Shown: positions 37,831-49,579, counted from the first letter of the stretch. The stretch: DNA of 64,000 nucleotides from Taenia hydatigena (GCA_036345935.2 JADWOT020001673.1:16176-80175); one strand, 5' to 3'. Notes: generated from the letters alone by a model not told the origin. Numbers and translations: made by a program.

Positions 37831-38440
37831 CTTGACTGAGACTCGAGTTGGTTGAGCATTAAGGTGTTGAATGAACTTATTGAATCGACAACTATTAATG
37901 CGTAGTGCTTGATTGTCTGTGATTGGGTTGTTTTAATTCGCCATACATTTAACTTTTCTACTGGATTAAGATATGGTTCCAGAGTCAGCGCTACAAAACA
38001 AGGAGGGCCGGTAAGGAAATTTCTGGCAATGAGGGGTTTATAGTATCGCCGAATGTTTCATGACATGGAGAGATGCGTTTCAGCAGTCCTAGTGATAGCC
38101 TTGGAACTATTGAGAGCTCCCAACCACAACGGAAGCCCCAATATACAGTATTACAATTGAAGCATGCTCCTTTAGGGGAAGATGGTGGCATGCTGTTGAG
38201 GCAAAAGCAGCTATTTATATCCTCCTCTTCACTAGCCTGCTCTTGATCCGATTCTGCACTAAGGTGTGTTGCTGCTGAAACAGACCCAAAGCAGGACGGT
38301 GAAGACGAGGATATGAGGAAACACGTGGATCTGACAAAGCAAGTTATTCGCTTTCTTTATGAGGCGTCCGCGGACTGACCTTAGCTGTCCTTTACGAAGT
38401 GGCTGCGATGCTAGTGTTTTGCTGTTCTAACAGTTTTGAG
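37820..38440 (+). repeat. Repeat family B, 5' part (copy B1)
   Basis: Matches 62835-63370 on the same strand: GCATTAAGGTGTTGAATGAACTT at 37856-37878 differs by one base from 62869-62891, and GCTGCTGAAACAGACC near 38271 recurs near 63252. In copy B3 this section lies just upstream of a kinase-like frame; here it ends before the kinase section. One plus-strand frame (about 38270-38375) reads AAETDPKQDGEDED then KQVIRFLYEASAD and ends in a stop, so it may be a decayed coding exon upstream of the kinase domain. The sequence after 38440 does not continue into kinase sequence. Confidence 0.6.
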
Positions 38441-38460
38441 GCCCCCATAGCACGTTTTGG

Positions 38461-38610
38461 TGAAAGCCATTTTGTCTTGTAAATATGTTCTCGTGAGAGC
38501 TATGCGTGAAGTTGGAAGTCGCTAAATGAACTGTTTTAGAGTCATGCAAAGCTTAGCGTTCATGTTCGATGCGGAAATAGTTTACCTTAACTGCGCCTGT
38601 AGTGGATGTT
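38461..38610 (+). repeat. Short direct repeat, right partner
   Basis: Right-hand partner of 37685-37830 (see that entry). Its second half overlaps the start of the 183-codon frame at 38526-39077, which argues that the beginning of that frame is repeat sequence rather than a gene. Confidence 0.6.
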
Positions 38611-40743
38611 ATTATCCAGTCAATGGGAAAGGTCAATTAGTTGTTTTTGGGCCAAATCCGTTCAAACACTTTAAATGCAATTCAATTTTCATCTGCTTCA
38701 CAGCCCAGTTTAAACCTTTAAAGGTTTCAAGTCGGGTGTGGGGCACAGTTCAACATCACACGCAGATCTTGATTTCGATGACCAGATTGTGGTTAATCAA
38801 AGTTCTAATGTTTGACACGTTTGCTGTTATGCTATCAACTTTGAAATACTTATCCACAGAAAGCAAATGCCAGCATGCACGCAAGAACGAAGATGGATGT
38901 TGTTTTTTTTTTTTCATTAGAAACACTGAAACTCACTCAAATCAGCACCATTGTTTGTCCCTTTCTTCCCCTTCTTCCCCTTTTTTAAAGGTGAAAGCTC
39001 ACGCAGGTCGATGTGCTACATACAATAGCGATGACGACACTCAACGCATCAAAACAGTCGGAGGCAATGCAATGTAAGTTTCAGACCCACGTTGCATGCC
39101 ACTTTCTAGTTCCACAGGTTAGTTCTCTTCCCAAGACCCCTTTTTGCATGCACGAATTAGCTTGATCGGTGCCCTACAATCGACGCCTCAAATGCGCTTA
39201 ATCACCTCTCTCACACTTGAGTACGAAGCTCATTTACATCACTCCTGCCCAAAACATCCATAAATTTATTCCTGGCTAACTGAGTCTTAGCAAACAAAGT
39301 TGAGAAAGGAAGATCGAGAAAAACAATGAAGTTTCGATGGGAGACTAAGCGCCACACTCCTTCATCATTTTGTGTTTATCTTCTCGGAAGTGCAGAACTA
39401 GCCCGGACACATAGCACAGAACATGTTTTACATGCCCTTAATACCCACTCTCTCTCTCGACTTATCCATCATTCGACTTCAGAAGTTCCAGCAAAAACAT
39501 GATATTATTATGAAAGCATGAAATCCGCCTAATCATCGCACGGGAGATGCGTCAGCACTTGGCGGTCGAGAGGCGATTGAAGCTACTCAGGCCATACTTT
39601 AACGCATGCTGTGAGGACACTACGTTGACTTTATCAAACGTAGTCATAATCAGTGGTTCTGTTACAAGAATGATACTGCCAGCCTACATCACAAAGAGTA
39701 TAGACGTGACGTTTCATTCATTTGCTTTTTAAAAGGCAAATGGACGAAGAAAGCGAAACAGCGCCACATCCTGCGATAAATGGCTCATATTCCATTTTGT
39801 TAACGAACAAGTCGTGCTCACCTACATCCATACTGCGTGGGCGAGAGCGCTTTGACCAACGCATTTCTCATTGCCATGAGGGTCGCAAAGGACAATGTGG
39901 TGGAACATGAAATTGCACATGATGGAGCGTTTTCCGGCTGTAACCGAAAGTGATGGCGAGGTCGCTAAAAATGCGAAGAACCAACTTTACAAATGTAGAA
40001 AGTGAAGTAACGTTAGTGACTAAGTCCCCGAATCTTAAGAAGGAATTGTTTGCACACATTCTAGAACCATTACAAAGATGTGATCTGGAATTTCTCATTT
40101 TCCATGCTAAATGACTGAGCGGGAGGGCAATGCAGAGTACCCATCGAGATCCGTTTATTTGAGAATTATGCAGGCTTTTTCAATGCTGCAGTGTTAAATA
40201 AAAGGTGCTTCAGAAGCACAGATGCTTCTTGCCACATTTAAGCTCCGGAACCTTACTTTGATGCAAACTTTGCCTTGCCAGAGAAATCCTGACTTCAATA
40301 AACTAGGGAAGCTTTACACTAAGCTAATTCGTTGTGTTTCAAATAATACAAAATTTCAATTGAATAACGTGATCATTAAATCGTTTAATTGTGTGAGTCT
40401 AGTAAAGTTAATCTGACTCTTGAACTCTAATAAAAACGCATAAATCTAAGTATATTCTTGCTTGCACTATTATTTTGATTAACAAGTTATTTAATGACAA
40501 AGAGCGCATTACATAACTAAAAATATAATCTGATATCGCATGCCAGTAGCTGATGGGAGACGATCAGCGATAAACGCATGCTTAGGCTTGTAAGGCCACT
40601 GTTTTGAATTATCTCGGCGAATAGCTCAATTGTTTGCGCAGTCATGAAAAAATCTTCATTTTGCTTCCCCATTCATGTCAGTGGTACCTCTAGTACGATT
40701 TCCTCGAGGTCATTGCCCGTGTAGGGTTAGCCGACCCACTGGC
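38611..40743. other. Unannotated stretch
   Basis: Contains the longest ATG frame of the window (38526-39077, plus, 183 codons). It has no recognisable domain, starts inside a short direct repeat, and runs through a T12 tract (38903-38914) that would encode a phenylalanine run, so I do not call it a gene. A CTCTCTCTC run lies near 39450. Nothing else was recognised. Confidence 0.45.
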
Positions 40744-41292
40744 CTACCACCTCATGTAGTGATGCGATTCCGCGGAGTCAATTTGCTGGTATAACTGTCG
40801 AATAAGGTCGATCAAGTCCCGTTCTTCGATGCCGAACGTATTTCTGATGTGGCTTTAGGGGAATCTACCCTTGGCTTAGAATTGGTAAGTGAATCAAGGC
40901 TTTGCGGCATGCACTTGAAATGCTTGCGAAATTCGTTGGTCAGTTTGTGCTCATCCGCGTTTATCCGATTAATTGTCATATTTGGGAACAATCTGATCCC
41001 ATAGTCTACGAGCTGTTAGCTAGCCCACAAACCTGGTGAGGCAGCAGTTTACAAATTCTGCCAATTTCCGTCCTCTTTAACTTATCCACGGCTAGAGCTG
41101 AACATTTAGTGCATCTTCAAGCAGTCCAGCGCCATCTGTGTTAATTGCTAATACACAATCAGAGGGTTGAAAAGACACCCATAACTGGCCAACCTCATCA
41201 CAGCCTGCCAAAGAAATTGATGAGGACAAGTTGGACTTAAATGGGCAATTGACTCTTTGAAGCGATGTCCGTGGGCTAAAAGACGCGATTCG
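40744..41292 (-). pseudogene. Frameshifted coding relic, unknown product
   Basis: Three minus-strand open frames follow one another: 41292-41092 (67 codons), 41015-40812 (68 codons) and 40854-40744 (37 codons). All have strikingly protein-like composition: the first contains VLAINTDGAGLLEDALNVQL, the second LVDYGIRLFPNMTIN and KPRVDSPKATSEI, the third GIEERDLIDLIRQLYQQID and ends HHYMRW. In the gap between the first two, another frame reads AVDKLKRTEIGRICKLLPHQ. This pattern, one readable protein cut by single-base shifts and stops, is what a decayed gene or retro-copy gives. I do not recognise the family and see no second copy here. Confidence 0.5.
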
Positions 41293-42063
41293 TCATCAAG
41301 CCAAATTTATGCATTTTAAACTAGCAATCTGCATGCATTCCGTTTTGTCACTTCCAAAACTTTGGTTCACATTGCAGATTCCGTTTGATAAAACACATTC
41401 AAAGTTACTCTTACGGTCATGAAAATAAACACATTAAAGTAAGGATTTTCAAGTCACGGCTTCTGCGCAGGAGAATTTACTTGAATTACAGCATTATTGC
41501 TATCATTGCTACCATGTACTTCCCTTAGGTACATACACTAATACCACACTCAAGTCGCATTATCCAGCAGCGGGGCACTAGCACCCTTACTCTAGTAGAA
41601 TTTTTTTCGACCTCGAGAAGATTAATTATTCTTACATTTACATGCAATCATAACTCAAAAGCAACTGATTAGCAGTTCCTCCTTCCACTTCTTTTCTCTT
41701 TGCAGCTGCGAATCTAATGAAGCATGGCAGTTTGACTGGCCCTTCATTAGCCCATTCTATTTATATTAGCGGGATCTATATTTTCCATTTTCCTATTGAA
41801 ATGACCTATCTTATAAATCTTCTTAATTATGAAGTAGTGTCCACAATTGTGTCCCATCCGGGCAGAATGTGGGGTTAGTAGATCTCTGAAGCGACTGCTC
41901 TACCAATGCAGCCATTCAGATACTTCCCTCCAGAGGATCTCTGACGTCTTGTGTGACACGACACCTTGCTTATGCTGACGCTTGCATTAATGGCAGGTTT
42001 TAATTGTTTTAGTAGACTTTGAGCCCTTCGACGCCTATACAATGCCCATGATTCCAAAAAGAA
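41293..42063. other. Unannotated stretch
   Basis: No clear feature. A 60-codon minus-strand frame at 41875-42057 is of chance length. The relic at 40744-41292 may extend a little way in (a minus-strand frame near 41300-41400 reads somewhat protein-like), but I cannot fix an edge. Confidence 0.35.
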
Positions 42064-42321
42064 TTAAAGTGGCAGTGTCAACGATAAAATTGTCTGCTCT
42101 GTGTCAAGTGAGTTTGGTGTGATGGAAGATAGCGAGTCGACAGCGACATTAATAAGTTTACTTGGTGGCGGCTTGATTCCTTGCTTTGATCTACCAATTT
42201 CTACAAGTTGGTCGCCATGATGGTGCTCACGAACATCTTTGGGCTTTACACAAACTCGTAGGAACGAATGCATACATGACAGAGTTAGAGCATTCATCCA
42301 ACTCCCCCACTCGTGGCACAA
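42064..42321 (-). pseudogene. Possible coding relic next to integrase-like frame
   Basis: An 85-codon minus-strand frame with protein-like text (VCVKPKDVREHHHGDQLVEI, then KPPPSKLINVAVDSLSS). It lies 120 bp downstream, in transcription sense, of the integrase-like frame at 42439-42654 and could be part of the same degraded element, but I see no D,D-35-E core and assign no function. It may also be chance. Confidence 0.25.
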
Positions 42322-42438
42322 TTTGGAAGCTATTTGTTGCTCAGACAGTGGCTAAGGACAGGTTTAGGTTTTATGCACTTTTCTAGCCATATTTCTCCCA
42401 CAGTACAATGAATTATTGTAATATGCCTGCACTTCAAC

Positions 42439-42654
42439 TTACGATATCATATGGACACAGAAATGAAGACTGTGACCAGTAGTGCTCACACCCTTTACCA
42501 TCCCTAGAGTAAAACAGGCGGGCCTTCTTGTTGACCAAATTAGCCCTTGCTCCCAAAATATTCGCACACTTCCCTCTGTTCCAAAATGAGCCACCTGGGT
42601 TATGCCATGGTAATGGCGTAGGAGAGCCAAGCTTTTATTTGATGGCATCTTCAC
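42439..42654 (-). pseudogene. Possible LTR-retrotransposon integrase zinc-finger fragment
   Basis: The 71-codon minus-strand frame contains HYHGITQVAHFGTEGSVRIF, which has the layout of the HHCC zinc-binding part of Ty3/gypsy-type integrases (His, six residues, His-x-Gly, then a Trp-containing segment, here LIWSTRR). The expected C-x2-C follows in a shifted frame as VKGCEHYW, where the second Cys is replaced by Tyr. In the known family this domain binds zinc and precedes the catalytic core; I see no core here. The fragment is short, frameshifted and lacks a partner in the window, so the call is tentative. Confidence 0.35.
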
Positions 42655-42669
42655 AGCATTGAATTTAAA

Positions 42670-45600
42670 GTGTGTGTTTGCAAACTCTTCTTATGTCAGT
42701 TAATTATGACAGTTTTTCAAAATACTTTTGGACAACCTTTGCATCATAATGTGACAAATGGCAAAACTTTATGGAGAATTCGCATTAGGTATGATGTGGA
42801 TGAAGGCGGAGGTAATGGGGAGATGGTACTCGCAGATCATAAGCAGCACTCCTTGCAAATTTAAATTTGACTCCTTAGGAGGGATTTTCATCATTCAGGG
42901 TATGCGGTAGTTACCTTGATCCCAGCATTGATAGGATCCGACCAAAACGGTTGGAGCAATCATAATGGATTAACTGGACCTGATAATGCATGAGACTCAC
43001 AAATTCGCGTCTCGGGCGATAAAAGTGAGGTAAAAGTCACCGAACAGTGGTGTAAGACCTTTGAATTTAGTTCACTAAGGGAATTCTCGCTAGTAAATAA
43101 GACCTTTAACTTTGACCTTTATTTGCGGCAGAATTTAGCTTGTGAGAACATTGTTTAAGACCGGATTCGATAATAACCAATTGTTTTTTAACCTTTCAAA
43201 CTTTACTTCAGACGGAGCAGTACAGTAATTCGCTAGAGCGCGTACTCATATCAGCACGTCCAGCAACTTTTAACTAATAAACACATTAGGACATCAACTG
43301 CGAAGAGTTAAAAAATGGCATGCTACTCAAGTAGTTCATTGGAGATGTTAAAACGCAGAAACCACTAATGTACTGCAGCTACTGACAAAAAATTCCGAAC
43401 GCATGGTAGCGAGCAAAAAGACGGCTCGTCAAATATTCTGCGGTATTTTCAGTGTGCATGCAGGAGTGCGCCGAGTGCGACTACTACATTCACCCTAAGA
43501 ACACTCAACTGGGACGGCAAAATATGTTGTCTGTCTATCTCGTCTTGCATCAATCAACTCAGATTTTCTTGTCTTTAACACCTAGTAGACAGGAAAACTC
43601 TCTACTATCTACACGTATTCATCACCGTCGTGAATAAATGTCCACCTCTTACCCATCCCATCAGGTTTGGGCTCAATCTTTGTTGAGCTAGTGTTCATTC
43701 TGTTGCACATCCATCCACACAACATAACTCGTCTTAAACAGAAGCGTCTTGCTTAATCTTACAACCAACGTCACATTATTGGAAAACGCTGTAATTTTGT
43801 GTTGCATAAAGGGTCGAAATCTATCCTCCTTCTTTTTTGTCATAAACTAGGTAAAATGGATAGACAACTGGATTATGAATAATACATTGATGGGAACCGT
43901 GAATCTGCAACCTAGTAGAAGGAGGAGGAAAATACTTGCATCCCTTTTTAAAAAAATTAGAGCGATTTGTAGTCGTCACACGTTTGCTGCGATTTATAAT
44001 GTTAAGACATGTACACTGCTTCATTATTGTTGAGCCCTGCGGCACCATTCACATCGAGCAGCTCGAGCCTCAAATCTCGCAGCATACAATGCCGGTGAAT
44101 GAGTGGTTTTATCTCGGACCAGTTCTTATGCAGCCATGAAGTGATCTCAAGGATTGCAAAAGTTGTCAATGTTTGAGAGGGTCTAACGTAATGCCAAGTA
44201 TCGGACGTGATCATGACGATTAATAGGAGCTTTATTTCAAATTAAATGCACGAACACTAGTCCTGCAGACGGTCAGTTCGTTCTGTTGTTACTACTCTAA
44301 AAAAGCACGCATTTTTGGGAGTTTGGCATTGGACTAGTTGAAATGGAATATTTTACGCATGGTATGTGGGCACTTGTGATGCTAATGTTGCAGCGCCCAG
44401 CGTTGACACGCCTAAAAAGCTTCGTCATGCCCTAGCTATTCAGTTAAAAGCAGGTCCATCGAGCAGTATTTTTTCACTTCATTAACTAGTCTCAAGTCCT
44501 ACCAACCGTAAGGCAAGCATCTCTCCGTAGACTTATCTCATGTGACCATTCACGGAACGCCTTGTGACGCCATTCGCATTGGCAATGTTAAAGTAGAGGA
44601 TATTATTCAATGTTAATGATGATTGAGAAACTCGGACAACGACTCGAACAAACGAGTATGCCGTTGTAAAGCTTTCGCGATACGCACTGCGAAGCAGGTC
44701 AGTTAGATCTGCAAATGCCAAGGATTAAAAGTGATGTTAGCTAAATAGCTATGACCTGATACGGTTCATCGAACTTGTCAACATTAAGCACTGCAACCGT
44801 TACTATATATTAAAATATTACCATACTTGCACGAAACAGAAAAGGAGGCAGATAGCTCTATTTTCTTCTAAATCGATGAGGTCGCCTTGGAGCGAATGAG
44901 GGAAAAGATGTTTTGGATGCCACGCTACACAACGCATTCCCTCATCGCTGTAATGTAGTGTATTCAGACATAGCTCTTTTGAATGCAAGACGATTTACTT
45001 GCAAAGTGGTCTGTCAAAAGTGTACCTAATTTGACCCCTGGTACGCATAGCATCTCCCTCAAGAAGAAGAGCACGTGTAGCCGAATCCCACAGTACCTTG
45101 AGTGGAGCAGACTAGGTCAAATGAGCATCGAGGTCACCTTCGTGCAAAAGACTCTTTTGCAGTTATTCATCTCTTCCGTGTCGCGACTGTGTTAAGCATG
45201 CTTTTAGACTACTCCTTTCGTAATTACTGCCCGTAGCCGTCTATTAATGGGTGGGATCGTTGACGTGGTCATGCAATGATCAGAAGGATGCGTTTGCACG
45301 CCTGTGCGTTTACTTTAGCCTTGCAGAAGAAAAAGTTCCAGCAAAGACGTGATTTTGAAGGTAGTTAATAAAATGGAGGAATTTTAACTATTTGTAAGCC
45401 ATCAGTGATCAGGTGATTACGAATGAAATCAGACTAAGGTGATGAGGCGTAGCTTGTAAGGTACTAATCAAGCCATTTCGCCCTTACAAAAGAAGAATTT
45501 GGGAGGTGATCTGCTTTGTGGACCTTGAAAGTGACATGGAACAGGGACGCAACTCTGCTCAACATTACCGTAGACCGCTCCGATGGGTCAAGCTTTGTCA

Positions 45601-46125
45601 TCACTTAAGCATGTGATACATCGAGCTGTGTGGACTCTCACCTCCAAAGCAATTTAATTTGGTTACTTCTAACTTTACGCATAGCCCTTAAGGGAACATA
45701 TTAAAGAGACATCAATTTATCTATTTATTTTCGAAAAATTAAGGCGCACAAAGTGGCTGCCCCCAAAACATGCTATGAGGACCACAAACCATTTAGAACA
45801 ACAAAACATCAATATTACAGCCACTTAATGAAAGACAGCCAAGGTCAGTCCACAGACGCTTCATAGAGAAAACTAATAACACTGTTTGTCAGTTCTTCTA
45901 ATTTCTTGATACGCTCGTCTTCATCATCCTGCTTTTGGTCTATTTCAGCACCAAACTGATTTTCGAGCGACACCACTGGCGCTCAAAATCGCTGCTTATG
46001 CCTCAACAACAAACCGTCAATGATTTTTTATAAGATGAAGGAAACCCTGCGTCTGCCTTGTCTTTGTGCCGCAGATAATATCTGGTGTGCCTGACGCTGT
46101 TCTGTGGTTGGCAATGTAACGAAGT
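42670..46125. other. Unannotated stretch
   Basis: No supported gene or family copy. A 70-codon minus-strand frame at 44002-44214 (FAILEITSWLHKNWSEIKPL) looks protein-like but stands alone. Other frames (43821-44048 minus, 44533-44721 minus, 44983-45195 plus) show nothing recognisable. Confidence 0.4.
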
Positions 46126-46347
46126 TTGAATCAAGCTGCTAGGGAAGAATGTAATTGTGAATTAAGAGTACGCTTGATGGAAGTTGTTGATACGCGCTTG
46201 GCGTTAGGAGCGGTTGCTGCACCTGTGGTTCTAAAAGCTCTTGACGTAACTTTGACAACGTGTCGAATAGGAGTGGGTTCGGCATTGGCAAGTTTGGCCA
46301 TGAAGTGGTGGATTGAGGATGACCTGATCTTTCGCCTTGCTTTGTAG
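46126..46347 (+). other. Unassigned 73-codon frame
   Basis: A plus-strand frame rich in Ala, Val and Leu, with a central hydrophobic stretch (ALGAVAAPVVLKALDV) that could be a membrane segment by composition. No domain, homologue or second copy is recognised. Chance is the more likely explanation. Confidence 0.15.
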
Positions 46348-46529
46348 GTAAGGACAGTTCGATGCAGAAGGTCTGCTGTAGTACAGGCTTTGTAGGACTA
46401 GCCGATATTTATTCGAAAATGCTAGAACTACTTGAGCCTGTTAGTAGAAATTTGGCAAAGTAAAATCGTAAGGCAATATTGACGCTTTCCCTGAAACATC
46501 CACCACTTGATAAGTTAGCTGGCAAATTT

Positions 46530-46784
46530 TTATTGCAGATACGACTTGTCAGCAGGCGAGTAAAACGTTGACAGATCAACTAACAGCTGATCCAATTTCA
46601 ACCCAGCTGGATTCGTACCTTGGCGAGATTTCCTGTTTTCTCTAGTTAATTCGAGAAGGGAGAATGGAGTATCACCCATGTTAGTAAACCTTGGGTTAAT
46701 ATACCTCTCTACTTCACCAGTTATACTTTTCATTTGTTTGTATTTAGATTGAGATTCGAAGACGAGGCTTTGAACATCATGCAA
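46530..46784 (-). other. Unassigned 84-codon frame
   Basis: A minus-strand frame with balanced, hydrophilic composition (GEVERYINPRFTNMGDTPFS, then ELTRENRKSRQGTNPAG). No Cys, no membrane segment and no recognised domain. It overlaps, on the other strand, the approach to a possible reverse-transcriptase fragment. It could be a decayed exon; there is no decisive evidence. Confidence 0.22.
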
Positions 46785-46818
46785 CTTGGATAAACCTATA
46801 TCTAATAAAAAACTACAA

Positions 46819-46955
46819 ATGAAACACGTAAGGTCATTTCTTGGACTTGAAGGCTTTCTGTATTATTAGAGGAAGCTCAATTTTTAAAAAGGCAACTGAC
46901 GTGGTCGAATGCGTTCTCAAATAAGACAGAATCAATTGCTAAAATTAGGCGAAAT
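46819..46955 (+). pseudogene. Possible Ty3/gypsy reverse transcriptase thumb fragment
   Basis: The frame from 46819 reads MKHVRSFLGLEGFLYY and then a stop at 46867-46869; after it the same frame gives RKLNF and a second stop. The consensus in Ty3/gypsy polymerases at the palm-thumb junction is a leading Val or Leu, RSFLGL, then tyrosines and a distal NFS. In the next frame, 46884-46955 reads LKRQLTWSNAFSNKTESIAKI, resembling the LLKK ... W ... AF ... I/LK segment that follows in that family. Order, spacing (slightly shortened) and strand agree. It is broken by stops and a frameshift, and no protease, palm YxDD or RNase H part is visible. Confidence 0.42.
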
Positions 46956-47251
46956 GGAAGGAGAGATCTGTGGAATAGTAGCTTGCAAATTTGATGCACC
47001 AAAGCAAGCTTTTCGCAGAACATTGCAACCAATATTAAGCCATTTCCAGGAATTTTAAAGCAAAAAATGCAGAAAAAATCAAAGTCATGTTTTTATCACT
47101 CCATTATCAGGGCAGTTCTCCCTAATTTTTGATGTGTGGGTACCACCGAGACAGTCGTGCGTACCGGATGTGTAGTGGTTTCTCAATTGCATTTGAGGTG
47201 AAATAACTGGTAGCAAGATTAGTGATTATCCGAAAGTAATTGTTGCCCAGC
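46956..47251. other. Unannotated stretch
   Basis: Position would suit an RNase H section downstream of the possible reverse-transcriptase fragment, but I see no TDAS-type motif or open frame. Confidence 0.4.
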
Positions 47252-47539
47252 TTACAAATGAGGGCAAAGTCGCGATCCTTCTCGACGTTTGATGTTTCCT
47301 TTGGTCAAGTCGTCATTACTGAGGTGATTGATAAACTGATGGCAAGGTTTCGGTAGGGCTCGATGCTTTTCCGTCAAGTCGCTCAATTTTGAAACTGCAT
47401 TTAAGCTGAAGTATGCATAAATACTATTCCAATGACATGAGTTCAACCAGATGGTCATGCGATTTCGTGGTATTATGGGCGAAATTTCGTCCATTGTAAA
47501 AGGCGCGTCTGAATCTTCGTCCTTTTCTTGATTCATCAA
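47252..47539 (-). other. Unassigned 95-codon frame
   Basis: A minus-strand frame with protein-like composition: an acidic start (NQEKDEDSDAPFTMDEIS), a middle with several Trp and Tyr residues (WLNSCHWNSIYAYFSLNAV) and a basic end. No recognised domain and no second copy. It lies on the same strand as the relic at 48747-49345 and could be another remnant of the same locus, but 1.2 kb separates them. Confidence 0.25.
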
Positions 47540-48746
47540 CGCTATGCTACTGTTTATCGTGCAGGCGAATTAAAAGTTGCGGACCGTAAAACGAGTTGTG
47601 GCCTCGAAAAATCAAAAGTTTTAATGGGCCACCAATTGGCGGTCTATTATTTTTGCTATGAACTTATGTGCAGCGTCTATTCTAAAACTTGAATTGAATA
47701 AGGTGTCAAAATGACTAAAAGAATGTCATTCACGTCAAACCTAAACATGCGACAGGCACCACTCGCGAACACTTGTCGAAGGTTCCTCCCGTGTTCCATG
47801 TGACACAATTTGGTAAGAATTGTACATTGACTGTACGGTGGCATGCACCAGCGTGGAGAACAAAGACCAATCTTTGTCACTGCTGTCTCTTAAGAGACGA
47901 AAGGCGGCCCTCGAGTCCGTAAGTGTGGCGGCACCTTCTGGCTCTCTTCACCCGTGTACATCTTGCATGTACTGTTAAAGCATAGACAGTAGAATGGCTA
48001 CATTGGCTAAAACGAGGTGTAAATTTAGGTGAGAATGAGGCAGGTGACACACAGGAATTACTTCCAGCAAAATCGACAGTTGCGATTGAGTCAAAAATCA
48101 CGAATGGGCAATCGAATTGGAGCCATGTTTCTTAAGCGCACCTTACTTTCCTCAATTTTTCTCACAAGGCACCAACACGCTTTCCCAGCAGTAGTTTGGC
48201 CACAGTAGAAGTCGTCGTCCATTGGCTTCAATTCTGCAAACAAACGATCAATGTTACGCCTTACTTAAAAGGCTTTCACATAAACCCGCCACAATTCCAT
48301 CTTCCACAGGAAAAAAATATGTTGCCTAGCTAATCCGATCTTCAGTGTTTCCTTGAATATAGGGAATCCCCTCTGCCTAATATTTAGTCAAATGACCGCT
48401 AAAATCCATAAAAGATTGATGACTAAGACCCTGATCCTACTCAATCAACAACAATCGACTGTCAGAGAAGACAGTTCTACACGGCGAAAAAAATTAGCAG
48501 CATTTTGTGAGCCCATCCTTAAAGTGTAGCCACGTTTATTCGCATCATGCGATGCGATCATTCGGTCTTACACTTGTAACTTTTGCAAGGAATTCCAGGA
48601 AAATCTCCTATTTTAACTAGGAGCATCAAACTTTCTTAAAAAATTTTTACAATGCTTTTGCATTTAAGAGTGAAAAGGTCTAGTAAAAGAAAGACGTATT
48701 TCAATCGGATGCAAAATCCACACAAAAACACAAGAGAGCAATGGGC
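47540..48746. other. Unannotated stretch
   Basis: Two short minus-strand frames (47677-47880 and 47877-48101) occur back to back; the second (SIATVDFAGSNSCVSPASFS) is mildly protein-like. No firm call. Confidence 0.35.
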
Positions 48747-49345
48747 TTAAACAACAAATTGCAAAGTGAGCAACCAAAAGCTCAAGTCTGATTTAGCCTG
48801 CTTTCCATGATATCCACAGTGTGAACAAAGGTAGGAATTAATGAGGTTGAAGTTGGCCAGGAGCTCATCAATTCTCTCACCTGTCAGTTTAGCCTGTGCC
48901 AGATTCTGGTAGTCCGGTGATAAGGCCATCAACCGATGCACACTATGCCTAATACGAATGTCTCAAAGGCATTCTTCCATCAGTGGCATGCACGCATTGT
49001 AAGAAGCAGCAACCATCGGAAGGTCGAAGTGATCCAATAAAACATTTTCAAGGCTGCGAGGCTTTCCAACTTAGCGAAATGGTAGGGTGCTTCTAACCAT
49101 CATGCTACCACTTTCCTCTGGTTGACGTCTTTGAAGAACCCAAGACGCTTTACATTATCAAGCTCAAGCACTTCATGTGAATGTGTGGGACAGACTTCAA
49201 AGAATTTGCGTAAAGGTGCAGACATGTATGGAGAACAGCCTGCCATGAATCTCACAGTGGCACTATCATACTTGATGCAGCCCATGAGAGTGTCCAGACT
49301 CCACGAATTCGTCTTCGCCGTGAATGCAAATCTATCCTTTGCCTC
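48747..49345 (-). pseudogene. Broken coding relic, unknown product
   Basis: Minus-strand frames can be followed from 49345 to 48747. The first part (49345-49100) contains MGCIKYDSATVRFMAGCSPY and EVCPTHSHEVLELDNVKRLG and ends in a stop; after a frameshift a short section reads LDHFDLPMVAASYNACMPLM; a further shift leads into 48941-48747 with LSPDYQNLAQAKLTGERIDE, then LLANFNLINSYLCSHCGYHG with a C-x2-C pair. Upstream of 49345, beyond a TAG, the same frame reads RVICQMCLERRDFLRRW with another C-x2-C. Such continuity across three lesions is typical of a pseudogene. The Cys pairs hint at a zinc-binding protein, but I do not recognise the family. Confidence 0.5.
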
Positions 49346-49579
49346 CTATCTTTGTCTCCATCGCCTCAGGAAGTCCCGCCTCTCAAGACACATTTGGCAG
49401 ATGACCCGCTGTTTAGGCGAATTGGGGGAATTCTACTTCCTCCTCTCCCAAACAGATTATCATGTTAAAGTAGAATCAAGCTGATTGCGATTGCGATCAA
49501 CAGGACTCCAAAATGATCTCAGCACAATAAATGTATAAATTATCGTCCCAGTCCAAACATCGCTTTGAGGCTCTCGAAG

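Noticed and set aside
38526..39077. 183-codon plus-strand frame, the longest in the window
   Set aside because: Its start lies in a short direct repeat, it passes through a T12 tract, it shows no domain, and its length is about the chance maximum for 64 kb.
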